A stretch of 64,000 nt of DNA from Eurosta solidaginis. Lineage: Eukaryota > Arthropoda > Insecta > Diptera > Tephritidae. Where the stretch lies: assembly GCF_040869045.1 (NCBI RefSeq), contig NC_090323.1, positions 168,414,083 to 168,478,082 on the forward strand, read 5' to 3'. This document shows positions 55,481 through 64,000 of this stretch, one piece after another (the first letter of the stretch is position 1; each line of letters starts with the position of its first letter). The notes under the pieces are model-generated. The model was not told the origin of the DNA, made no database searches, and was given only the letters and a program-made list of their open reading frames with translations. Position numbers and translations under genes: made by a program.

Positions 55481-56180
55481 TTTCTCAATTTGTTAACAAT
55501 GATGTTGCCAGTTGTACATTATTGTTGTAGCCGATCGTACAAACGGTAGCAGACGTCAAGATGCGATTAGACTACCACCGCAAGCGGCATGCGACCGCCA
55601 TATAAACTAGAGCACCTGTGGTGCAACACGCGCACTGAGCAATAGCAACAGCTCTCAGCATCAGCTACGCCAATAACAAGTACCACCAACACCACCAGCT
55701 ATAGCACGCAAGCGCTTGACATTAGATACCAACAGTAGCATGCAGCTAAAAGCGACTGTCGTTGCTATTGAGTGTTGCAGCAACAGCAGCCAGTGCGTTA
55801 ACTATAAATGCAACATACTGACGTTGGTGAAGGCGATGGCGATGGCGAAGTCGGCGATCTATGGTCCGTCCATACACTCAAAGTGTCAATATTTGTCAAA
55901 ATGTCAGCTTCAGCGACATTTTCACTTGATCAATGTATGTAAGCTGTATATGTTTGTTTTGGTTTTACGCTGGGACGTGTGTGTGTTTGTATAACTTGTT
56001 GCGGCAGCTACGCGGCATTAGGTGCATTCGTTGGTTTTTATGTTTTTATGCATTTTTATACACACACTCATACATGCACATGTGCGTAGCGTGAATCTGT
56101 ACCAAATGTCCAGCACGTCCGCAAGAGCCGATAACACAGCAACACCAACAGCATCACATGGCGTGACAATAAGCCATATG
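55481..56180 (+). promoter_or_regulatory. Possible promoter / 5' UTR-like segment
   Basis: CCATATAAACT near 55597 is TATA-like and is followed by GC-richer sequence with CAGCAACAGC, CACCAACACCACCAGC and GATGGCGATGGCGAAG words, unlike the AT-rich surroundings. An ORF at 55716-55994 has no recognisable similarity. It could be a host 5' region or a mobile-element leader. Confidence 0.2.
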
Positions 56181-56189
56181 TCGGCACAA

Positions 56190-56635
56190 TGTGTTAGGTT
56201 AGGTTGAACTCATCGCTCAGTAAAGACCTCATGGAGATTATATGGGTGCACGGTGTTACCAGAATTTGTTTGACGACAAAACGGAAAACCTTAATTAGCC
56301 ACCAGGACTTTTGTTATGAAGTAACTTCGTCCCGCTGGTAAATACTAGAAGTTTTCTAGAAAAAATCTTTATTTCTGCCTCGAGTTCTGGCAACTCTGCC
56401 ACCTCTATAAGCTGGAGCCTTTACCTCACTAGCGCAGAACGCGAACACAACACGTGCTTAACTGTTTCCTCTACAACCCGCACTTCGTACATCTGCTGTT
56501 GCTAATGGGACCTAATTTACATATAAGTGAAGCGGGAAGATATATGAGCAACTTTATGAGTCTAACATCCTAGGACTTTCACAATATCTTAGAAATTTAG
56601 TAGCCTTTGCTTCTGCCTACGCCTTTTCTGCTTTG
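56190..56635 (-). mobile_element. LOA-like 3' fragment, diverged
   Basis: GTTAGGTTAGGTTGAAC begins the tail. GACCTCATGGA, GTGTTACCAGAATTTG and AAGTAACTTCGTCCCGCTGG match the 3' UTR and ORF2 end of the intact copy. From 56420 to 56635 the equivalent of the C-terminal zinc-knuckle region follows with many differences, so this is an older or distinct subfamily. Confidence 0.75.
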
Positions 56636-56849
56636 TATGTATGTATGTATTTATTTAATGATCAAAATTATTAGTACAATAAGATTTGAGGTCTTTTATA
56701 GTACAACATGAAAGGAAAGATAGTTATAAGTAGTAAATAGAAAACAAGTAAGGAAGGCTAAGTTCGGGTGTAACCGAACATAACATACTCAGTTGAGAGC
56801 TATGGAGACAAAATAAGGAAAATCAATCTGGGGTAACCCTGGAATGTGG

Positions 56850-59400
56850 TTGTATAACATGTGTATCAAATGAAAGGTATTAAAGAGTATTTTAAGAGAG
56901 AATAGGCCATAGTTCTATGGATGAACGCCATTTAGGGATATCGCCATAAAGGTAGACCAGGGCTGACTCTAGAATTTGTTTGTACGATATGGGTATCAAA
57001 TGAAAGGTGTTACTGAGCATTTTAAGAGGCAGTGGGCCTTGGGTCTATCGGTGGACGCCTTTTCGAGATGTCCCCATTAAGGTGGACCAGGGGTGATTCT
57101 ATAATGTGTTTGTACGATATGGGTATCAAATGAAAGCTGTTAATGAGTATTTTGAAAAGGAGTGATCCTTAGTTCCATAGGTGGACGCCGTTTCGAGATA
57201 TCGCCATAAAGGTGGACCAGGGGTGTCTCTAGAATGTGTTTGTACGATATGGGAATCAAATGAAAGGTGTTACTGAGCATTTTAAGAGGGAGTGGGCATT
57301 AGGTCTATAGGTGGACGCCTTTTCGAGATATCGCCATTAGGGTGGGCCAGGGGTTACTCTAGAATGTTTGTACGGTATGGGTATCAAACGAAAGGTGTTA
57401 CTGAGCATTTTAAGAGGGAGTGGGCATTAGGTCTATAGGTGGGCGCCTTTTCGAGATATCGCCATTAGGGTGGGCCAGGGGTGACTCTAGAATGTGTTTG
57501 TACGATATGTGCATCAAACGAAAGGTGTTACTGAGCATTTTAAGAGGGAGTGGGCATTAGGTCTATAGGTGGACGCCCTTTCGAGATATCGCCATTAGGG
57601 TGGGCCAGGGGTGACTCTAGAATGTTTGTACGATATGGGTATCAAACGAAAGGTGCTACTGAGCATTTTAAGAGGGAGTGGGCATTAGGTCTATAGGTGG
57701 ACGCCTTTTCGAGATATCGCCATTAGGGTGGGCCAGGGGTGACTCTAGAATGTGTTTGTACGATATGGGTATCAAATGAAAGGTGGTAAGGAGTATTTTA
57801 AAAGGGAGTAATCCTTAGTTCTATAGGTGGACGCCTTTTCGAGATATCGCCATAAAGCTGGACCAAGGGTGACTCTAGAATGTTTGTACGGTATGGGTAT
57901 CAAACGAAAGGTGTTACTGAGCATTTTAAGAGGGAGTGGGCATTAGGTCTATAGGTGGACGCCTTTTCGAGATATCGCCATTAGGGTGGGCCAGGGTGAC
58001 TCTAGAATGTGTTTGTAAGATATGGGTATCAAATGAAAGGTGGTAATGAGTATTTTAAAAGGGAGTAATCCTTAGTTCTATAGGTGGACGCCTTTTCGAG
58101 ATATCGCCATTAGGGTGGGCCAGGTGTGACTCTAGAATGTTTGTACGATATGGGTATCAAACGAAAGGTGTTACTGAGCATTTTAAGAGGGAGTGGGCAT
58201 TAGGTCTATAGGTGGACGCCTTTTCGAGATATCGCCATTAGGGTGGGACAGGGGTGACTCTAGAATGTTTGTATGATATGGGTATCAAACGAAAGGTGTT
58301 ACTGAGCATTTTAAGAGGGAGTGTACATTAGGTCTATAGGTGGACGCCTTTTCGAGATATCGCCATTAGGGTGGGCCAGGGGTGACTCTAGAATGTTTGT
58401 ACGATATGGGTATCAAACGAAAGGTGTTATTGAGCATTTTAAGAGGGAGTGGGCATTAGGTCTATAGGTGGACGCCTTTTCGAGATATCGCCATTAGGGT
58501 GGGACAGGGGTGACTCTAGAATGTTTGTATGATATGGGTATCAAACGAAAGGTGTTACTGAGCATTTTAAGAGGGAGTGTACATTAGGTCTATAGGTGGA
58601 CGCCTTTTCGAGATATCGCCATTAGGGTGGGCCAGGGGTGACTCTAGAATGTTTGTACGATATGGGTATCAAACGAAAGGTGTTACTGAGCATTTTAAGA
58701 GGGAGTGGACATTAGGTCTATAGGTGGACGCCTTTTCGAGATATCGCCATTAGGGTGGGCCAGGGTGACTCTAGAATGTGTTTGTACGATATGGGTATCA
58801 AATGAAAGGTGGTAATGAGTATTTTAAAAGGGAGTAATCCTTAGTTCTATAGGTGGACGCCTTTTCGAAATATCGCCATTAGGGTGGGCCAGGTGTGACT
58901 CTAGAATGTTTGTACGATATGGGTATCAAACGAAAGCTGTTACTGAGCATTTTAAGAGGGAGTGGGCATTAGGTCTATAGGTGGACGCCTTTTCGAGATA
59001 TTGCCATTAGGGTGGGCCAGGGGTAACTCTAGAATGTTTGTACGATATGGGTATCAAACGAAAGGTGTTACTGAGCATTTTAAGAGGGAGTGGACACTAG
59101 GTCTATAGGTGGACGCCTTTTCGAGATATCGCCATTAGGGTGGGCCAGGGGTTACTCTAGAATGTTTGTACGATATGGGTATCAAACGAAAGGTGTTACT
59201 GAGCATTTTAAGAGAGAGGGGGTATTAGTTCTATAGGTGGACGCCTTTTCGAGATATCGCCATTAGGGTGGGACAGGGGTGACTCTGGTATGTTTTTGTA
59301 CGATATGGATATCAAATTAAAGGTATTAATGAGGGTTTTAAAAGCGAGTGGCCCTTATATGTATATGTGAAGGCGTTCTCGTGATATCCACCAAAAAGTG
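56850..59400 (-). repeat. 128/130-bp minisatellite array, about 19-20 units (copy E)
   Basis: Most units are near identical. Spacing is 128 bp between the TCGCCATTAG cores at 57331 and 57459; units with TGTGTTTGTACG instead of TGTTTGTACG are 2 bp longer. Occasional GGAGTAATCCTTAG units recur in blocks at about 57795, 58060 and 58825, suggesting amplification of multi-unit segments. Edge units are more diverged than central ones. Confidence 0.88.
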
Positions 59401-60574
59401 GACCAGGTGATCCAGAAAATCATCTGTCGGGTACTGCTAATTTATTTATATATGCAATACCACTAACAGTATTCCTGCCAAGATTCCAAGGGCTGTTGAT
59501 TTCGCCTTGTAGAACTTTTTCATTTTCTTCTACTTAATATGGTAGGTGTCACACCCATTTTACAAAGATTTTTCCAAAGTTATATTTTGCGTCAACAAAC
59601 CAATCCAGTTACCATGTTTCATCCCTTTTTTCGTATTTGGTATAGAATTATGGCATTTTTTTCATTTTTCGTAATTTTCGATATCGATAAAGTGGGCGTG
59701 GTTATGGTCAGATTTCGCCCATTTTTTATACCAAGAAAAAGTGAGCTCAGGTAAGTACGTGGGCTAAGTTTAGTAAAGATATATCGGATTTTGCTTAAGT
59801 TATTGTGTTAATGGCCGAGCGGAAGGACAGACGGTGGACTGTGTATAAAAACTGGGCGTGGCTTCCACCGATTTCGCCCATTTTCACAGAGAACAGTTAC
59901 CGTCATAGAATCTATGCTCCTACCAAATTTGAGAAGGATTGGTAAATTTTTGTTCGACTTATGGCAATAAAAGTATTCTAGACAAACTAAATGAAAATGG
60001 GCGGAGCCACGCCCATTTTGAAATTTTCTTTTATTTTTGTATTTTGTTGCATCATATCATTACTGGAGTTGAATTTTGACTTAATTTACTTATATACAGT
60101 AAAGATATTAAATTTTTTGTTAAAATTTGAATTTAAAAAAATTTTTTTTTAAAAAGTGGGCGTGTTCTTAATCCAATTTTGCTAATTTTTATTTAGCACA
60201 TATAGAGTAATAGTAGTAACGTTCCTGCCAAATTTCATCATGATATCTTCAACGACTGCCAAATTACAGCTTGCAAAACTTTTAAATTACCTTCTTGTAA
60301 AAGTGGGCGGGGCCACGCCCATTGTCCAAAATCTTACTAATTTTCTATTCTGCGTCATAAGATCAACCCATCTACCAAGTTTCGTCGCTTTATCTGTCTT
60401 TTGAAATGAGTTATCGCACTTTTTCGGTTTTTCGAAATTTTCGATATCGAAAAAGTGGGCGTGGTTATAGTCCGATATCGTTCATTTTAAATAGCGATCT
60501 GAGATGAGTGCTCAGGAACCTACATACCAAATTTCATCAAGATACCTCAAAATTTACTCAAGTTATCGTGTTAA

Positions 60575-60635
60575 CGGACGGACGGACGGACGGACGGACG
60601 GACGGACGGACGGACGGACGGACGGACGGACGGAC
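60575..60635 (+). repeat. (CGGA)n microsatellite, about 15 units
   Basis: It lies inside HINE-like copy E. Other copies carry only about 3-5 GGAC units at this position (copy A 13977-13990, copy B 29519-29536, copy C 37668-37690). Confidence 0.9.
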
Positions 60636-60778
60636 ATGGCTCAATCAAATTTTTTTTCGATCCTGATTATTTTGATATATGGAAGTCTATATCTATCTCG
60701 ATTCCTTTATATATGTACAACCAACCGTTATCCAATCAAACTTAATATACTCTGTGAGCTCTGCTCAACTGAGTATAA

Positions 60779-60892
60779 TAAACAGTTACATGATAATGAT
60801 ATATATATATTGTAAGCCTATCCATAAAACCTAATCTGTAATTTGTAATTTATTCTAGTATCGTGATCAAATACACGGCCAGTCTACATACT
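60779..60892. other. Short spacer between two elements
   Basis: No recognised feature except ATATATATAT near 60800. Confidence 0.4.
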
Positions 60893-63800
60893 ATTTTTTT
60901 TTTTTTGGGTTCAAAGTTCTATGGCCGCCAGGATCAATTGAATCTCTAATAGGCCAGGTTGTATTCCAAATGTGTTGTGATTCCAGTAGTGTTGTTGATT
61001 CCAGGTTTGCGTTTTAGTTTTAAGGTTCCAGGTTTTATTCGACTCGTGTGAGATTTTGTAGTTTATTACAAAAAGTTTTGTATGTACAAATGTGTTGAAT
61101 GAAACGGAATGACATTTGGTCAATTGACGTTTGTTTAGCGAGCGCATTTCATATGGCATGTTGAAGTCATAATGACCGAGTAACCGACGTGCATTGGTTT
61201 ATGCTTGGTGGATGGCATAAGGATTACAAACAAAATTTTGTTGTATCCTTTATACAAAAAATTATAATATGCATATACGGTACAAGACATGTTATTACAT
61301 GAAATTTATTAAGCATTGATAGCTAGTCAAGTTGATTAAAATTTAAAAGTGGCTTTTTGGAAAAAATATATGAGCTCAGTGATTTTGGCTAAATTGTTAT
61401 CACATAGAATATCTTTAAAATTATGATGATTTTTAAAAAGATTGAAGGTGTCACGGGTGTTGCTGAGAAGTCTACATACGAAAGTTTGATGAATGTAGTC
61501 ATCAATATGGCCGCATCTACATCTTTCGGATCTATTGGCGCCAATTTTAAATAAATAGGACTTGTCATATGTGTGACCTGCCAAGATTCTGTTTAGTCTC
61601 TTCAGTTCCGTTGTCGGAAATTTTAATTTCCTGAACCAGCAGTGATTTTTCCTAGTTCTATGTATGTCTGCATATAAATTTGGATGTTCAATTGAAAATT
61701 CCAAAAATTCGTTGTACCAAGTGTCGTATATTTCATTTCGAATGAGTCTAAGACCCTCTTGTATGGTAAGTTTAACATCTTTGAAGATGTCAGTTTCGGT
61801 TGCTTTCTTGGCAATTGTATCGGCTCTCTTATTTCCTGGTATACCCATATGACTGGGTGTCCAGATTATGTGTACTTGATTGAAATTGTGATTTTGAATA
61901 GTACGAAAAATATTTTGAGCTATATAGTTGTTGGTTCGACGGTCTTTTAAAATGTGACAAACCGCTAGACTATCTGTGAAGATAGCTATACTTTCACTAT
62001 CGTTTGTAATGGCCAAATTAATGGCTTCCTTTATGGCTAATATTTCACCAAAAGCAGAAGAGGATTTGAAGGGCAAACAAAAACAGTGTTCGCTGTTGGT
62101 GTTTAAATAAAAGATACCACAACCAGTTTTGTTTTCGCCAAGAGAAGCATCTGTAAATATAATGTCGAAAGCTAAATTTTTGTAATTGTCAATTATTTCA
62201 TGGTAGTTTGCAACAGCATATTCATTTGTCATATTGGCTTTTTTTAAGTTTAAAATTTTGTCTCGGATGATGATCTTGGGGTAAGGGAAAGAAAAATCCA
62301 CCGTACCAAGACTGTCGAAAATCCATTTGAATTGGTTGTAAATTGTTGTGTAATTAGTGTTTAAATGAGAATACTCAGTTATAGAAGATCTTATTGGATC
62401 ATTTGTAGTGAATATCGTAACCATTTCTTTTGCCATAAGCCACTTACATCTTCCTTGGGGTGGAAGTTCGTTTGCGATAGCATAGAGTAGGGGTACCGGC
62501 GTAGACGGAGTGAGACCTAAAGCTCTACGTAAGAATTTGTTTTGCAGTGATCGAACTTTGTTGTGTGAAGATTGAGCAGCATTTACACAGGTTGTGCTAC
62601 AGTACTCAATTTTGGACCTTACTAAGGACTTATATAAATTTAAACCAGTTTGCGGATGAAGTCCTGATTTGATATTTGTTAGACATTTGAATAAGTTGAT
62701 ATTGGATTTTGATTTTTCCATGACGTTTGAGAAATGTTCCTTCGCACTAAGGGATGAATTTATGTACCGCCCTAAGACTTTAATGTTACGGACTTGAGCT
62801 ATATTGATGCCATTTACTTCAACTCTCAATTCTTTCTTACTGCTTTGGTTGATGTACATGGCTTTAGTTTTATTTGGATTGAAACTGAGGTTAAGTAGAT
62901 TGCATTTTTCCATTAGAATGTCCAATTTTGATTGAAGATTGAAATTTGCTTCAATGAAATTGTTTCCTGATGAGATTATAAACAAATCATCAGCAAACTG
63001 GTAAATATGTGTGTAGTCATCACTGAGATTGTGTAAGGAGGCTGTATATAAATTAAATAGAAGAGGCGACAGACAGCTGCCTTGAGGAAGGCCATTAAAA
63101 ACTTCAGCTTCGTCATTACCTAGCCTTAATTTCCTATATGATAAGAAATTACAAATCCATTCTATGTATGCTTCATTGATTTGCATGTCCAAGAGAATGT
63201 TTTTAAGAATATGTATATCTACACAGTTGTAAGCGTTACTGAAATCGACTGTGCATAGAATGGAGTGAGCTTTATTACTTTTCAGGACTTTAAGTTGATG
63301 CAATATGTGATTTACACATGAGGTTGCCGATCTATTTTTCCTATAGGCAAACGTTGATAAAGGTAACTTGTTGTGTTTTTCTAAGAAGTTATATATTCTA
63401 TCTTTAATGCATGTATTTAATAATTTGAGAGGGACAGATATTAATGAGATAGGTCTAAAATTTTCGAAATTATTTAGGTCTTTCTCCTTTTTTGGGACTG
63501 GAACAATTTTTATTGTTCTCCAGCTGTCTGGTATTTTATTGGAAAGGAAAATGTCATTTAGTGCTGCTCGGAAATTATTTAATGTAACATCAGGGAGTGA
63601 CTTTATCATGCTGTAGGAAATTTTATCCGCTCCAGTAGCTGTGTCCTTTTTCTTTTTCTTAAGAGCATTTTGCAGATCTTCGTATGTTATGATTAAGTTT
63701 GGGTCTGTGTCTGTGGCAATGTTAATTTCTAGTCTGGTAGATATTTGATGAACTTGATTTTGTAACATGGTCAGGAAATTTAAGTTATTATCACTGTTCC

Positions 63801-64000
63801 ATGCATTTTTACTATTGGAACTATAATCCCCCTGATGGCTTTAACGAACTTCCACCCATTTTTATCAATACCGGAGTTCAGTTCTTTAATTTTATTATCA
63901 AAATTGGCTTTTTTGGCTCGCTTTATTTCTTTTTTCCAACGTTTCCTCGCTTCTGTTAGAGCATGATAGTTTTCGGGATTTGGATATCGTTTGGCTTTTT
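60893..64000 (-). mobile_element. I-clade-like non-LTR retrotransposon, right part outside window
   Basis: The 3' end is probably the poly(A) (T-run 60894-60906 on the plus strand). A 3' UTR of about 430 bp follows, then ORF2 with RT and RNase H. The 5' part (endonuclease, ORF1) lies beyond 64000. Confidence 0.85.
61336..64000 (-). CDS. I-like ORF2: reverse transcriptase and RNase H (partial, one frameshift)
   Basis: The enzyme performs target-primed reverse transcription. The 810-codon frame from 63768 has RT motifs NFENFRPISLISVPLKLL, the catalytic QFADDLFII near residue 259 and GLPQGSCLSPLLFNLY. RNase H has IIFTDASLGENKTGCG near 536 and IWTPSHMGIPGNKRADTIAK near 640. The C-terminus carries a CRCGHIDDYIHQTFVC zinc-knuckle-like motif. 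Upstream, 63834-64000 reads KAKRYPNPENYHALTEARKR and on to KFVKAIR, then shifts frame at a run of five C (about 63829-63833) into the 63768 frame, so the true ORF continues past the window. Apart from that one shift no stop was seen. RNase H and general sequence look favour the I clade. Confidence 0.85.

Larger units (their letters stand above)
56743..60778 (-). mobile_element. HINE-like element, copy E (longest)
   Basis: It starts AACAAGTAAGGAAGG with the hairpin GTTCGGGTGTAACCGAAC and ends CTCAACTGAGTATAATA. The body is intact, including the CCACGCCC segments and an expanded (CGGA)n block. Its array is a distinct, homogenised unit type, with GTGGGCCAGGGGTGACTC and GAGCATTTTAAGAGGGAGTG. Confidence 0.85.

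Noticed and set aside
55716..55994. 92-codon ORF as a gene
   Set aside because: No domain, no conserved pattern and no downstream continuation; it lies in CA/GC-rich leader-like DNA.
60894..60906. T-run as a terminator or part of copy E
   Set aside because: It lies about 115 bp outside the HINE-like end and fits better as the poly(A) tail of the I-like element on the minus strand.

Overview
The window looks like intergenic or heterochromatic DNA from a higher dipteran, most probably a tephritid fruit fly. This is inferred from the AT-rich background, the Ty3/Gypsy, LOA-like, I-like, RTE and CR1/Jockey-like retroelements, a tRNA-derived SINE, and five copies of a long non-autonomous element with 128-130 bp internal tandem repeats that I associate with tephritid genomes. 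I found no convincing host protein-coding gene and no RNA gene. Almost everything recognisable is mobile DNA, much of it nested.

Layout. 541-11921: two inverted repeats of about 400-500 bp (541-932 and 11424-11921) enclose a decayed gene of an unnamed family (1091-2062, minus strand, with a 77-bp intron). A Ty3/Gypsy retrotransposon (about 2058-11405, minus; one LTR, gag, pol, integrase) lies inside, and it is itself split by a LOA-like non-LTR element (2865-7057, minus) with an intact 1193-codon ORF2. 12266-13115: LOA remnant. 13821-17050: first copy (A) of the hairpin-ended, minisatellite-bearing element (called HINE-like below). 17359-17864: solo LTR. 18891-19828: element with AAACGGTTTTATT terminal repeats and a 170-bp-arm palindrome. 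19829-21160: degenerate short-period repeats. 21161-24640: AT-rich DNA with nothing identified. 24765-25170: a diverged relative of the HINE-like minisatellite.

25510-31022: three-level nest, LOA-like remnant > CR1/Jockey-like fragment > HINE-like copy B. 32380-33137: non-LTR 3' fragment and a SINE. 34304-37836: HINE-like copy C. 38574-39013: solo LTR with ATAT target duplication. 39820-40820: degenerate array rich in CGATAAC. 41418-42868: second AAACGG element, split by HINE-like copy D, which holds a 302-bp LOA insertion with a 10-bp target duplication. 42900-43740: possible non-coding exon or promoter. 44242-45090: LTR-like block with TCTCGCGAGA palindromes. 45661-49117: full-length but mutated RTE element bounded by an 11-bp target duplication. 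50251-50575: second SINE. 51170-53690: broken CR1/Jockey-like element. 53700-54370: degenerate CCCGAAAT array. 56190-56635: LOA 3' fragment. 56743-60778: HINE-like copy E with the longest array. 60893-64000: I-clade element running off the right edge.

The genes do not form a host pathway. They are replication modules of separate mobile elements: gag/protease/RT/RNase H/integrase for the Gypsy element, and endonuclease/RT with or without RNase H for the non-LTR elements. The HINE-like, SINE and AAACGG elements carry no obvious protein and would depend on enzymes supplied elsewhere. The most unusual item is the inverted-repeat-bounded locus with the spliced orphan gene at the left end.
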